64,000 nucleotides of DNA from Dasypus novemcinctus (Eukaryota > Chordata > Mammalia > Cingulata > Dasypodidae): assembly GCF_030445035.2 (NCBI RefSeq), contig NC_080682.1, positions 30,176,770-30,240,769 of the forward strand, in the 5' to 3' direction. Position numbers and translations under genes: made by a program. The notes beneath the pieces were generated by a model. The model ran no database searches. It worked only from the letters and a program-made list of their open reading frames with translations, and was not told the origin of the DNA. Shown here piece after piece: positions 11,447 through 23,482 of the stretch (position 1 is the first letter of the stretch; the number at the start of each line of letters is the position of its first letter).

Positions 11447-13410
11447 TTTATCTTGACAGGTTAGTCAGTTCCTTAGCTTCTTTGTCTAGTCTTGGGGATT
11501 GATTAGCTGTTGTTTTTGCGTAAGTGTTATATCTTCTCTTTGTCACTTTGTTCTTCTATTCTAATTTCTTATTCCTGGTTGAGTTCACTTTAAAGGAAAG
11601 TATTAGTGCCAGGGAAAGGCAATTGTGTAAGCAAGGATATAGTGTAAAGTAGTATTGGTGATAAATGTTAACAGAGCAACAGTATGAGATCTGGGAGGAT
11701 GGATATTAGATTCATGTAAGTTGTATAGAGTTATAGCAGTAGGTAGAGTACCTATAATGAGGTAGTCAACTGAATATGGGAGGGAATGGTATGAATTAAA
11801 AAGCTAGTATTTTCATGAGAGAGGAAAAGAGAAAAGAAAGGCAATAATTTCAAGAGTGGATAACAGACAGAAAACAAAACAAAGGTGTTAGAAATTAAGA
11901 GTTAGACACTTTGTGGATCAAAGAAAGGGAGGTGGAATATAGGAGAAACAGTAGATGATGGAGGATATCAAGATGTAGGTGAAAAGAGGATAGTGTAGGT
12001 AGCCAAAATCAATTCAAACAGAAATGAAGCAGTGGAGATGAAGAAACCCAGCAAATGTGAGGTGTTCCCTGCAGCACCTATTGTATAGTTAAGATAAAAT
12101 AAAATAAAAAGTAAATGAGGGATGAGAGAGAGAGAAAAAAAGAGAGAAGAAAGGAAGAAAGAAAAAGAGGGTGGGTAAAGGGCAGAGAACATGTAGGGAA
12201 AAGCAAAAAAAGATATACACCAACCACAACAGCAACAACAACAACAAAAAAAGCCTAAATAACTGGGAAAAAAAAAGGACTTTGAGGGATACACTGGGAG
12301 AAAAGACTAGGGGATAATGCAATGTTACAATCAGGACATTAAAAAAAATAAAAAATAAAATAAATAAAAAATAAAAACAAAACAAAACAAAAAAGAAAAA
12401 ATGCAAACATTGAGGGCTAGGACATTCAAGGACCTCAGATGGACCTCAGGGCGTGATGGATTCAGGGATGGAATTCTGAGATATTGAAAACTCAAGAGGT
12501 GTGAGTCTCTGGGGTGTAAGCCACCCGCGTTTAGGGGACTCAGACCTGGCAACCTCAAGTCCGGTTAACAGGGAGCCTGGGAGCACCGCAGTGCAACACA
12601 GCTTTCAGGGATCCCCACAGCTGGGTGCCAGCCCTATGGGTGAGGTCACATCCGCAAACTCTATCCTGTGTGTCTGAACTCCACAATTCACTCACTCACT
12701 GGGGTCTATTCTGTGGATGTATCACCAATTCGACTCCAGGACCCCTCCCACTCTGTAAGCCCCTGGAACAGCCACCTGGGGCCACCTCTACACTGCAGCC
12801 AATTTAATGACACAGATCAATAGCCAGGCCTGGGGGTGGGGCTCCAGCCAGAAACACTGATAACAGAGTCAAAAACCAAAATTCTCACGCTTCACAAAAT
12901 ATTCCCCTAATCGGCTTCCAGATGTCTCCCACCCTGCCAGACCCTGGTGGCGTCTCTTTATTGCTATCAGTTTAAGTCCACTGCAGATCGGCAGCTGGGC
13001 TTGGGGGGGGGTGGGGCTCTAGGCGGAAGTGCTATTATTTGTGTTCGCAATCAAAAATCCTCCGCTTCGCAATAAAACTCCTGTCCTATTAACTCCCCTA
13101 TACGCTGCTCAGGACTTATGAATTCCCCAGTATTGTAGAGCCTCCAGTAAACTCTGCAGCAGTGCCAATGCCCACCCCAGGAGGGAGTGCCCCGTGCGCA
13201 GCCCCGACCTCTGTGTACTAGAGTCTCAATTATATTTTATAGACAAATTTTCTCTGTTACCTTCCCACCAAATCGATGTTGAGACACCTCCTGCCCTGCA
13301 AAAATCCTGAAACTGCGTGGTCCCAAAGAACCTCCAACGCTGCCCATCCACTTCTTTGCAGGAGATATTATCAGGTATGCTCACTCAGCCACCATCTTGC
13401 TCCCACCTCT
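11447..13410 (-). promoter_or_regulatory. L1 5' UTR / internal promoter region
   Basis: This is the leader between the L1 5' end and ORF1. A YY1-type AAGATGGTGGC box sits a few bases inside the 5' end (about 13,389-13,399, minus strand). The ORF1-proximal part (about 12,090-12,420) is strongly T/C-rich on the sense strand. That tract produces spurious Phe/Leu/Ser-rich open frames, which I do not annotate as genes. The GC-richer 12,420-13,380 part contains no recognised gene. Confidence 0.75.
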
Positions 13411-13847
13411 TCCTAATTCTGAATCATTCTTTCTATTCTATCATATCACCAAGGTCACCAACTTCTAAGAGAACATTTTATTGATGAGAAAAATTCTTTG
13501 AAACAAGCTGCCCAGCAGAGCTTCATCTTATTGAACATGGCTATAAACAGCTAAGGAAATACACAAGGCTAATTATTTTATATAAATTATGGAGAAAGCA
13601 TTATATTTATTATTAGAAATAGAACCATGGAAGTTCAGTTACCTAGATCTTAGTCACCACCACCACCCCCATCACTATTGGTTTACAAATGTTGCAAAAT
13701 ATCAGTTGCATAGATGATTGATAAATTGCAGTAAATACTGAAAATTCTTGGTGCTTACTTTCAGTTCTACAGATTTATTAACTCTAAATGAAAAAGAAGA
13801 GGTTAAAAGAATCTCTTGTATATTTCCCCCAGTGTCATATATATTTC
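13411..13847. other. Intergenic, nothing recognised
   Basis: AT-rich single-copy-like DNA between the L1 5' end and an old L1 tail. A short CACCACCACC run occurs near 13,658. No gene signal seen. Confidence 0.5.
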
Positions 13848-14085
13848 ATTTTCTCTTCAAAGAAGTTTTAAGATACAGAAAAGTCACATAGAGACTACAG
13901 GGGATTCCCATATACCCAACACCCTCTTCCCTTTCCCGTATTACTTATTAATACCATTTTACAAAGGATGGTACATTTGTTACAACTGATGTACAAATAT
14001 TGAAGCATGACTACTAACCATGGTCACTGGCTTATATTATGGTTTACGTTTTGGACTGTGCACTTTTATAGGTGTTGATTAAACT
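13848..14085 (-). mobile_element. L1 3'-tail fragment
   Basis: The minus strand reads as an L1 3' end: AAACCATAATATAAGCC, then TATATGGGAATCCCCTGTAG and CTTAAAACTTCTTTG. The same tail pattern occurs at about 44,280-44,620. It is 5'-truncated and diverged. Confidence 0.72.
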
Positions 14086-14256
14086 TGAAGTGGCCTGTAT
14101 TGAGTTATTGCAAGATCATGCTGAATAATTTAAATGCCCTAAAAATACCCTTCTTTGCATCTATTCTGACTCAGTGCTTCAGTTTTATTTCTTCATATCT
14201 CCCCTTTTGGAGATTGGATAAAAAGAAAAAAAGTAAAAATGATTCTAAAAGTCCTT

Positions 14257-14621
14257 TTCGGGAAGCGGACTTGGCCCAGTGGTCAGGGCATCCATCTACC
14301 ACATGGGAGGTCCACGGTTCAAATCACAGACCTCCTTGACCCTTGTGCAGCTGGCCCATGTGCAGTGCTGATGCACGCAAGGAGTGCCGTGCCACTCAGA
14401 GGTATCCCTGCGTAGGAGAGCCCCATGCTCAAAAAATGCACCCCGTAAAGAGAGCCGCCCAGTGCGAAAGAAATTTCAGCCTGCCCAAGAATGTGCTGCA
14501 GACAACAACGAAGCCGACAAAAGAAGAACACGCAGTGAATAGACACAGAGAACAGACAACTGGGGTGGGGAGGAAGGGGAGAGAAATAAATAAACAAATC
14601 CTTAAAAAAATAAAAAATGAA
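14257..14621 (+). mobile_element. DAS-type tRNA-derived SINE
   Basis: The head GGAAGCGGACTTGGCCCAGT, with A-box-like TGGCCCAGTGG and B-box-like GGTTCAAATC, is the armadillo DAS SINE. The body contains GGAGTGCCGTGCCAC and ACAGAGAACAGACAAC, and the element ends in an A-rich tail. A perfect 11-bp target duplication TAAAAGTCCTT flanks it (14,246-14,256 and 14,622-14,632). It is transcribed by RNA polymerase III when active. This is the strongest species clue in the window. The open frames across it are chance. Confidence 0.95.
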
Positions 14622-14632
14622 TAAAAGTCCTT

Positions 14633-15477
14633 ATCCATTAGATGAAACAAATTAGAATATTTGCTCTCTCTTAACCACAGATATGGGATGTGTGAGAAAA
14701 GTTAATTTTGGCAACAAGATATAAGGCATTGTTTTATTTTGTGAGGAATTCAGAAATTATAGATTACGTATGAATAAGTTTTACTGTTTAATTCATAGAT
14801 AAAAAGAAACATTAAAGTTATTGACATCTACAGAATCCTATATGTTGCTTTAAGCCCATATTCCACTCTTTAGTAAATGACTTTGAATCATTCAAAAGAA
14901 GCTACATTATTATTTAATTAGTTTTATTTCTGTGTGGTTTCAAATCTTTTCCCACCACTTACTTCCTTCACTCAATTATCCATACCTGGAATCCTAGAAA
15001 AGAAAGGTGCACAATATATAATATGCTCTGAATTGTCCATTGAAGTAATGGGATAAATACTTCATTATGATTGCTAACCCAGAAGTATTCATTTTGTATT
15101 GATATTTGTAGACATAGAAAACAATTCTGATTATAGGTGAATCTGTGTTCAAATTCTTAACATTATATGTGCTTTCCTAAAATTAATCTGAGAATGCACT
15201 GAGGTTAAGGGGAATGCTTTGGTTCTCCTTTCCCATCAAGAACCTTTTAAAATTCCTTTTTTCTTTCATTTCAAAAAATGAAGATATTCCTCCTATCCAT
15301 TTACAAAGTACCATGATTAAGTTCCCTACAAGAAACACAAACAAAATGAACATAAACTTCCGAAGTCAAAACAAAAAGACAATTTGAATCTTATTATAAG
15401 ATGTTTTCTTTAATCATAGCAACTTAAACACATGGTATTTCTTCTTGTTTCTTCCTGGCTTTGTCATTTTTCTTTCT
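14633..15477. other. Intergenic, nothing recognised
   Basis: AT-rich DNA with no frame, repeat or motif I can assign. Confidence 0.5.
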
Positions 15478-15885
15478 ATTAGGGATTGAATCATGTCTCC
15501 AACAAGGCGTGTTTAGGTCCCAACACTGCCTCTGTGGGTTTGAAGTCGTTTGTAAATAGAATCATGGAAGATGTTATTAGTTAAGCAGTGACCAAACTGA
15601 ATGAGGGTGAACCATAATCCAATATGACTAAAATCCTTATAAGCAAAGAAAATTGGACACAGAAGTAAAAACCAACAGAAAATACAAGAACCAAGCATTG
15701 ATTGCGGTCGGCCCCAGATTGTCAGTCTTCAGTGGGAGGTCATTGTCCTGCTTATGTCTTGATTTTTGACTTCTCCTTGCTTCAAAACAATGAACCAAAA
15801 AGTCCTGTTATTAAGTCAACCCATTTTAATGGCTTTTGTTTTAGCAACCAGAAAACTAAGACAATTTCCTTGGAAATTAATGGCC
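15478..15885 (+). repeat. MaLR-type LTR (MLT1-like), old
   Basis: Begins near GGGATTGAATCATGTCTCC, has AATCCAATATGACTAAAATC and TCCTTATAAGCAAAG, and ends GCAACCAGAAAACTAAGACA. This is the usual plan of ERVL-MaLR LTRs, here on the plus strand. It is a diverged solo LTR fossil. Confidence 0.7.
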
Positions 15886-17349
15886 TAAGACATATATTTT
15901 AGCTTACATGGTAATGTTTTGAAATCAGATATATAGAAAAGTGATAATATTTAACATCCTTTCTTTTTACTTAGGTACTCCCCAACCATTGTCAAAGGAT
16001 GTATTACTCCTGAAAAAGAGTCCCATGAGAGCAAAATTGTAGGAATATCTCTGAAAACCTGTGTTTGCACTGATGGCTTTCATCATCTAGTAAACCCACT
16101 CACACCAAAGATGACTTGCCTTTTCATTTTAGTTTTAAGAAACTTAGAGGTATTTTTAAAGATTGGTTCTATTTAAAAGGAAATTTGATTGGAATGATTT
16201 CATGATCATCATTCATAAATTACATAATCTAAATGTGAAAACCTGTGCCTTTGATGAAAATGTAATTTAAGCAATAAAATAATACAATTTTAATAAAATA
16301 TATTTTCAAGGTTCAATGAAATCAATAATCTTTGATGTTTGAGTTTTTATTTCATTATTTAAGCAAATTGCCTCAAATTGGAAAAATGACAGATGTCCTT
16401 AATTGTCATAGGATAAATCTTGGAAAACTCTTGCTAACCTTTCCAAAACTTGAGAAAATGAGTGACTTCAATGACTGTAAAGCAAGCCACTCTGAAACAT
16501 GTTTGTTAAAGCAACAACCAATTACTATTTCTCACTTGTGCAAGAATCAGCTGGGTAATTTTGCTAATCTATAGTCCAGTCTTGGCTGATCTTGACTTGC
16601 CTTGCTCATATGAGATAACTTGGCAGTTAAGACAGCCTTACCGTCAAGTGCAGTCATTGGCTACATGCCAGCTGGTAGGATGTAGAGTAAGGGAAATTGG
16701 GTTGTGAGTCACTCATATTCTATCAAGTCATTCAATGTTTGTTCACATGGCAAGTTTACAGGATTAGAAAAGACTGTGCATAAGGTAAAAGACTTCTCAA
16801 ATATTTGGAACTGGCACAATGCCACATTCTTTTAAGCAAAGCAATTTGCAAATCAGCCTACCTTCAAGGGGTGGAGAAATAAAATCCACTACTTGACGTG
16901 AAAAGCTGCAAAGCCACAATGGCAAAGGTCAGAAATATAGAAAGTAGTGGAGAATTGGGGCCATGTTTACAAATTAACACAGTGGTTAATAAATGAAAGC
17001 CAGGTCATTTCCTAATTTTAAGCTTTCAGCAAAATTGGAGAGCAAACTGAGTTTCATGGATTTTTAAAAAATGTTTTTGATAAAAATCATATGAGATATT
17101 GGAACATAACTTAGAATTGAAAGTTGAGTGACTTTGCAATGAAACAATTTTCATCTTATCTACTCCCATTTATTTTCAATATGGTGAAGCTTTCTTAGCA
17201 TATTCATCAATTTAAAAGTAGAAATAAAATTGATGCTGAACCCTACTGCCTTCTGGCAATAAGTGATTGCAATGGTTGAGTTCATGTGGAAATTTGTCCA
17301 GGTTATGGTGCCAGTTGTTTGGTCAAGCAAGGACTGGTCTGATTGTTAC
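15886..17349. other. Intergenic, no gene recognised
   Basis: AT-rich DNA. The 80-residue frame at 16,332-16,574 has no recognisable homology. The 16,560-17,350 part has a dispersed-repeat texture but I cannot name a family. Confidence 0.4.
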
Positions 17350-17715
17350 TGAGTGAATAATTCATGGACTTAAATCATCAGTAATTTGATTGCATCTGTG
17401 ACGGATTACATCTACAATCAACTGATGAGCTTGCTTTTAACAAGAGAGAAGTCTCATTCAAATATTTGAAGATTTTAAAAGAAGTGATCATTTCAGCAGT
17501 CAGAAGAGTAAATTTACATCTGTGCTTCAACTACCCAACTTCTCTTGGGGAATTCATTAAAAACCTTCATTGGAGTCCCCAGCTTTCAGCTGCCCTATGG
17601 AATTTGATCTTGCCTATCCTCATTGTCTCGCGAGACAATTCTAATAAAATCTCTTAATATTTATATTAGATATAATGTTTCATCTGTTATCCTAGAAAAT
17701 TCTGACTAATACAAT
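17350..17715 (+). repeat. LTR-like interspersed repeat, family unassigned
   Basis: The stretch has an AATAAA-type signal at about 17,642 and ends in CCTAGAAAATTCTGACTAAT, resembling the GGAGAACCCTGACTAATACA ending common to several mammalian LTRs. Assignment is tentative. Confidence 0.4.
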
Positions 17716-19377
17716 GATCACCTACCTTGGATATATTAATTAATTCTTAAAAATCCAAACATCTTGCTAATGAAAATAAAATTTCCTATAATTATTTTAT
17801 AATTTTGATATTCATATTTTAATTTAAATTTACACTTAAATTGCATTTCTTAATTAGCAGTGTTTTTAAATGTCATTACAACAAAAGGCCAACAAATCAG
17901 AAAAATATATTTGATAACACTGAAAGAAAACATTTCATTATAAGAAAATAGAATGTGATTCATAAACTCATAATGTTCTTTGGAGAAATGGACTTGAAAA
18001 TTATGGGTTAAAGGAGAAAAAGGAAAGATATAAATATAACTACAAAAATTATCTTGTTCACGTATTATAAATGAATTATTAGATATGATGGAAATTACGC
18101 TTTTTGCTGCTATTTAAACTTACAATGAAATATCGTATATGCCAGAATAAGTTTTTGGAGTGCACATTCTTTCGCACATCAATTAGTGGCACATGGCCAA
18201 ATATTTGAAGACTAGTACCTTAGTTTGCCAGGGATGTTATGACAAATACTATTCAGACTGGTTGACTTCAACAACAGGAATTTATTGCCCCATAATTTAG
18301 GATACTAGAAGTCCAAAATTAAGGTGTTGACAAGACTCTGCTTTCTTCATAATATGTAGTGTTCTGATGGGGACAGTCCTTTGTCACATGGCAATCACTT
18401 CTTTGACTTTTCCTATTTATGGCTTCTACTTCCCTGTCCAATATCCTTTCCTTTCTATCAGCCATATTAAATTAAGGCCCACCTTCTTTTAGCTTGGTCA
18501 TATCATAACTAAAGCTTAGTGTGTTGTGTTATTTCCGTTACACAAAGTGATCTTTGTTTGCCAAGGTAGGAGAGAAGCAAGTGAAATTACTCTGTAATTT
18601 TTACTACATAAATTATGTACTTCAGATATAAACAATATTATTTCCATCATTAATGCAACTCAAGGTTAATACAACTAATTTTATAATATCAAATAAAACT
18701 AGAAACTAGTTATCAAGTATATAATGAAAGTTAAATTATTTATAAAAACCCAGTGAATCAAGTTAATTTAAGAGAAAACATTCTTTTATTTGACAATCAG
18801 TATTTAAAACAATGTTTCATGTACAATGATTATTTAACTGACTCCTTATTGAGTAATTTATATGAACCAAAAATAGAGGTTTTAATTAATTATAATAAAT
18901 TCAAGATCACATGGCCATCCCACTTACTTTTATTGGATTCATATAAAATTATTCCCTAGAGTATATTTTTCTTCCTTAGTAAATAGTTGGATAATTATTT
19001 TCCTCAATATAGTACTCATTTCCTTAGAATTTTCTCTAGATATATGGAGTAGAGAAAATGAGAAGTTGAGTTATTATGTAAAATTGATTTATGAGAGACA
19101 TATCTGATAATTTGTCAGTTTAAGTATACATTGATGCAAATGACTGTATGGTGTTTCACCTAATTTTAGACAGTTATATGCAGGATATTAGTTTTCAATA
19201 CCATAGAAATTCCAATCACTTCTTTTTTTTAGGTTGGGTAAGAGTTTTATTGCAAAGGATTCTAAGACTATGCACATGTTTAGGAAAGAAAATTCTAAAG
19301 GACTGATATTTTGTAAGACACGAGGAAATAGCAAAATGATAGCACAGACACAAATTGGGCCTTCAGCATTCTTGCTG
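17716..19377. other. Intergenic outside the LTR at 18.2-18.5 kb
   Basis: AT-rich DNA flanking the MaLR LTR. No coding signal; the 68-residue frame at 18,753 looks like chance. Confidence 0.4.
18215..18540 (-). repeat. MaLR-type LTR, old, minus strand
   Basis: On the plus strand it reads AGTTTGCCAGGGATGTTATG, then AACAACAGGAATTTATTG and CTAGAAGTCCAAAATTAAGG. This is the reverse of the 3' half of a MaLR LTR. Diverged fossil. Confidence 0.65.
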
Positions 19378-19770
19378 TTTTAATTTTCTACCTGCCAAAT
19401 AAAATACCATGCAATGGGTTTGCTTAAATAACAGGAATTTAGTGGTTCTGAGTTTAGGAAAAGTCCAAAATCAAGATGTACATGGGAGCCTCTCCAAGGT
19501 TCTATCTTCTCTTATGGGTCCCACTCACCTCCAGCTTCTGACTGATCCCTCTGGCTGTTTTTTTCTTTCACTCTGTTTATAAAGGACTCCTGTATATCTA
19601 TATAAAGTACAATTTGATTCATCTGAGCCACACCTTAACTGAAGTAATGTCTTGGAGAGATTTTATTTACAATGGGTCCATACCCAGAGGAAAGTATTAA
19701 GTTTAAGAATATGTTTTACTGGGGATACATATCTCCAAGCCAACATAACCAGTGTCTGGAACCCAAAAGA
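19378..19770 (-). repeat. MaLR-type LTR, old, minus strand
   Basis: The plus strand shows TTAAATAACAGGAATTTAGT, AAGTCCAAAATCAAG, CCAGCTTCTGACTGATCCCT and a closing TTTTACTGGGGATACATATC. It follows the same reversed MaLR plan as the copy at 18.2 kb. Confidence 0.6.
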
Positions 19771-21534
19771 CATGTTCATTCCATTGGCAAAATACTTTCA
19801 TTCTATTACATATCTGAAAAGCCTTAAGTCAATTCAGTAATAATGCTAAGTACAAAATCGCATCATAATTGTTTATGGGTGTCTTCTTCCTTGGGACACA
19901 GTTCTGTTCTTTATGTGAACATGGAAAATCTAGAAAACAAGCTGTTTCCAATATATAATGGAAGGAGAAACATAGGATAAGCATTCACATTCTAGAAGGG
20001 AGAAAATGGAAGGAGTCATGGGTCCCAAACAATTCTGAATCCCAGTAGGCCAAACTACATTATATTTCAAGGTTTAACAATCTCCTAAGGATTGTTGTTT
20101 ATTCTCTGGGCCTAATGGAGAGGCAGCCCCACACCTTGCATGTGCTTGTTCAGTGGCCATCTTCTCCCAAAAATTAGGGTGAAGTCTCCACTCTTTCAGA
20201 GCACTAGGATGGCAGCAAGCCTCTCAACAGGTCCCACCTTCTCTGAGCATGGGAGTGGAAATATGGGACACAAGGCGCACTCACCCCTAAGTACCAAGGA
20301 AGATGAATCTCTCCTCCAGAAGGGTGAACCTGCTCTTTCCACACACATTGGTTGGTCCACTCTCTTGACACGAAGAGGTATCTTTTGTTCAAACCTCAGC
20401 TTCCATGGTTTTACCCTTGAAATCATTCTTTCTGTAATTTATTCCTTTCTTATCTCTTTTAGTCCAGTGTGGCAGTAGTTCTGCTCATACAGATTTTGCA
20501 AAAAAAATTTATTAGCTTTGTATGCAATACACAGAGGTCCAACCCATCAGATAATGAACCTTCCACAGATCTTTCCTGCAAAACTGCATACCCAATCCTG
20601 ACTTCCACTGAAACGGCTGACTGAACCCATGTTCAGGTAAATCTTCTTAACTGCTTTATACATACAATATGTTTTGAGATCCAATCTACCATTTCTAAGC
20701 TTCAGGTCAGTCTCCTGCAGTTTATCATACTGCTACTTTGGAGATCTGTTGCAAAACACATACAGGATATAGACAAAATCTTTTGAAATGCAAAAACTGC
20801 ATTCATGCCAAAGTAACCTGTACACTCAACTCACACACACACACACAAACACACATACACACATGCACACTGCATGTTTACTTAATCATTTTTCAGATCA
20901 TTGACTCAATATTACCTTCTAACCCTCTTAATTTTGTTCATGCTATTCTCATCTAATAAAACCCCTTCCTCACTGAAATGTGTCTCATAAAGTTTTACCC
21001 ATTCTCCAATGCCAAGTTCAAATATACTTATCTTATGAAGACATAATTCTAATGTTCCCAAATGGATTTGAACGTCTCCTTCTCCAAAATCTTCTCATAA
21101 TACATACTATTTGGACCTTATACAATTACCACTTTCTATGATGACTTACAATTACCATTAGCTTTTGTGTTCTATGAAGGCAAAAACAATATCTTATTTT
21201 AACTGCAATTTGTATTTTTTTAGAGAAATTCATGTGTTTAAGAACCTACAATATTAAAAGTGTCTTATAAGAAGCAGGAAAAAATTATCTGTTTAGATGA
21301 TACAACATACTTAACATAGTATTTATAGTTTTTGTAATCTTCACAATCAGATTATTCACAAGGTCATGATATTGCAATTTTGTAGATGAAAAATTATAAG
21401 ATGAGAGAAATCAAGTTAATTGATCTTCTCCAGCAAGTAGGAGATATAGCAAAATTTAGTCTCTTTAAAACAAAATTAAAGTCCTTTGCATTGTAAAATA
21501 TTGACTGTTCATTGAATCTAAAGGTATTTTTGAC
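19771..21534. other. Intergenic with a short CA repeat
   Basis: No gene recognised. A 112-residue frame at 20,140-20,478 is also open in part on the other strand and has no familiar motif. An impure (CA)n run lies at about 20,834-20,868. Confidence 0.4.
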
Positions 21535-22128
21535 TTTGGATAAAAGGGGGAAATGGAAAGGACAAGTGAGTTTACATGGCTATGAGTCTCTAGAAAAGAG
21601 TAGGGAGGTCATCAGAGGGGTGATGCTTATGCATGCCTCAGCAGGATACCAGAGACAACTAAGGTAGATGGAAATCCAGGTTCTGGTTCTCCTGAGGGCT
21701 ACACCCACAGGTTCTAGGGTCATGGCAGATGGACTCTGGAGTCCAAAGTAGTTGGCCCTACTTTGGAGTTTGTGTTCCTGAGTGTGATGGAGTTGGACTC
21801 AGATATGACCTTTTCACACATGCCTCTTCTGTTATTTTTACCGGTTGGCATTTGGGTTGGTGTATACTCAGGAGACCTGAATCTCTGGACTGTCCATATG
21901 ACAGGCAGGCCCTGGGTGGACTGGGGGAGAGTGTGCACTACAATGTGGACCACTGTCTGTGTAGTGCAGTGGTGCTCCAGAATGTATTCGCCAGGTGCAG
22001 TGGATGTGCCATGATGATGAAAGAGGTTGTTGTTGTGGGAGGAGTGGGGTGGGTGGGGTGGCAGGTTTATGGGGACCACATATTTTTTTAATGTAATATT
22101 TAAAAAATAAAGAAGAAAAAATAAAAGC
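21535..22128 (+). mobile_element. L1 3'-UTR (module 2) fragment
   Basis: This matches the second 3'-UTR module of the L1 at 36.6-46.5 kb: ACAAGTGAGTTTACATGGCT, CTTATGCATGCCTCAGCAGG, TGATGAAAGAGGTTGTTGTT and a terminal ATTTTTTTAATGTAATATTT tail. It is 5'-truncated. It ends about 60 bp from the stop of the OR5D18-like pseudogene, so the two are tail to tail. Confidence 0.85.
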
Positions 22129-22187
22129 AGCATTTTGGGAAATAATTTATTTACAAATCAGTTACAAACTTCACTATAATAATAAAC

Positions 22188-23482
22188 TTACAGAGAAAAG
22201 ACTTTCATGCCCATTATCTTTTTTTGTCTTTATTTTTTTAATGTTACATTAAAAAAATGAGGTCCCAATATACTGCCCACACCCCTCACCCCACTCCTCC
22301 ACCCATAACAACAACCTCCTCCATCATCATGAGACATTCATTGCATTTGGTGAATACATTTCTGAGCACCGCTGCACTCATGGTCAATGGTCCACACCAT
22401 AGCCCACACTCTCCCACAGTCCACCCAGTGGGCCATGGGAGGACATACAATGTCTGTTAACTGTCCCTGCAGCACCACCCAGGACAAATCCAACCCCCGA
22501 AAATGCCTCCACATCACATCTCTTCCTCCCACTCGCTACCTCCAGCAGCCACCATGGCCACATGTCTATTATCTTAATGACAGCTTCCTTGACATCCTTA
22601 TTCCTGAAACTGTAGATCAGGGGATTCAACATGGAGATCACCACTGTGTAAAACACAGAGACCATTGGATCATGTGCCTGGAATTTTTGGTGTTGGGCAC
22701 ACAGTAGAGGAAGAGGATGGTGTCAAAGAATATGATGATGGCAGTCAGGTGTGAGGCAAGAGTGGAGAAGGCCTGGCAGCACCCACTGGCTGTAAGGATC
22801 TTCAGGATGGTGACAACAATGAATACGTAAGAGGTGAGAATGATGAGTAGTGTGCTCACCTCCTTGAAAGTGGTAAATATGAAAAGTAGCAACTTGTCTA
22901 TATAAGTATCAGAACAAGGGAGAGAAAGCAGTGAGGGGAACTCACAGAAGAAGTGGTTGATTATGTTGAAACCATGAAAACAAAATTTGAAAGCAGAGTT
23001 TGAGCGTATCAAGAAACAGGCAATTCCCCATGCATGTGATCCAACCACCAGCATGGCACAGAGTTTCTTGGACATGACAGCTGTGCAAAGCAGAGGGCTG
23101 TAAATAGCCACAAAGCAGTCATAGGCCATCACACATAATAAAAAGGATTCAGTCACCAAAAAGGGGCAAAAGAAAAGGAATTGAAGTATACATCCCAAAA
23201 ATGAAATGGATCTGTCTTTTACAACTAGGTTCACCAGCATCTTGGGAACAGTGTCAGAGGAATAGCAGAAATCCACAAATGAGAGATGGCTGAGGAAGAA
23301 GTACATGGGCATGTGTAGTTTGGGATTAATTTTGATCATCACAATCATTCCAAGATTTCCTACAACAGTAACACTTAAGATGCCAGAAACATTAAAAGAA
23401 GATAGGGACCTGCAGTTCAGGTAATTTGAAGCCCAGGAGGGTGAATTGTGTTCTCGCTTTTGTTTCTCTCTGACAATAGCAT
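22188..23482 (-). pseudogene. OR5D18: Olfactory receptor pseudogene, OR5D18-like
   Basis: The start at 23,482 reads [12 protein letters not shown], matching the OR5D18 N-terminus as I recall it. A frameshift comes within the first 15 residues and another in TM1. From [16 protein letters not shown] the frame is long and clear: [41 protein letters not shown]. The MAYDRF motif has become MAYDCF. A further frameshift lies near 22,665, followed by [18 protein letters not shown]. The last codons are split off by an L1 tail (22,221-22,567). After it the ending MGMKVFSL and TAA (22,188-22,190) can still be read. It is dead as a receptor. The symbol gives the closest human relative by memory. Confidence 0.88.
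22221..22567 (-). mobile_element. L1 3'-tail insertion inside an OR gene
   Basis: A 5'-truncated L1 3' end about 350 bp long. The minus strand carries GGGAGAGTGTGGGCTATGGT and ends in a short A-rich tail. The duplicated target ATTATCTT flanks it (22,213-22,220 and 22,568-22,575). It interrupts the OR5D18-like frame about ten codons before its stop. Confidence 0.88.

Larger units (their letters stand above)
1..13410 (-). mobile_element. L1 LINE, 5'-complete, interrupted by a provirus, 3' end beyond window
   Basis: The element reads right to left. Its 5' end lies near 13,410, where the minus strand reads GGGAGCAAGATGGTGGCTGA, a YY1-like motif typical of L1 5' ends. Then come a 5' UTR of about 1.95 kb, ORF1 (11,446-10,521), ORF2 (10,400-1,663, split by the ERVK provirus at 1,955-6,874) and a 3' UTR that runs to position 1. 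The 3' UTR is bipartite: a purine-rich first module ends in an A-rich stretch near 615-640, and a second module then continues off the edge. ORF1 and ORF2 both carry frameshifts and stops, so the copy is dead, but similarity to intact L1 proteins is still high. This is a fairly young lineage-specific L1. Confidence 0.93.

Noticed and set aside
14085-14624. Frames crossing the DAS SINE (plus and minus strand)
   Set aside because: They start or end in the SINE's tRNA-like head or A-tail and have no protein similarity.
20140-20478. 112-residue frame as a possible gene
   Set aside because: The other strand is also open over much of it, there is no known motif, and there is no splice or promoter context. 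I leave it as intergenic.
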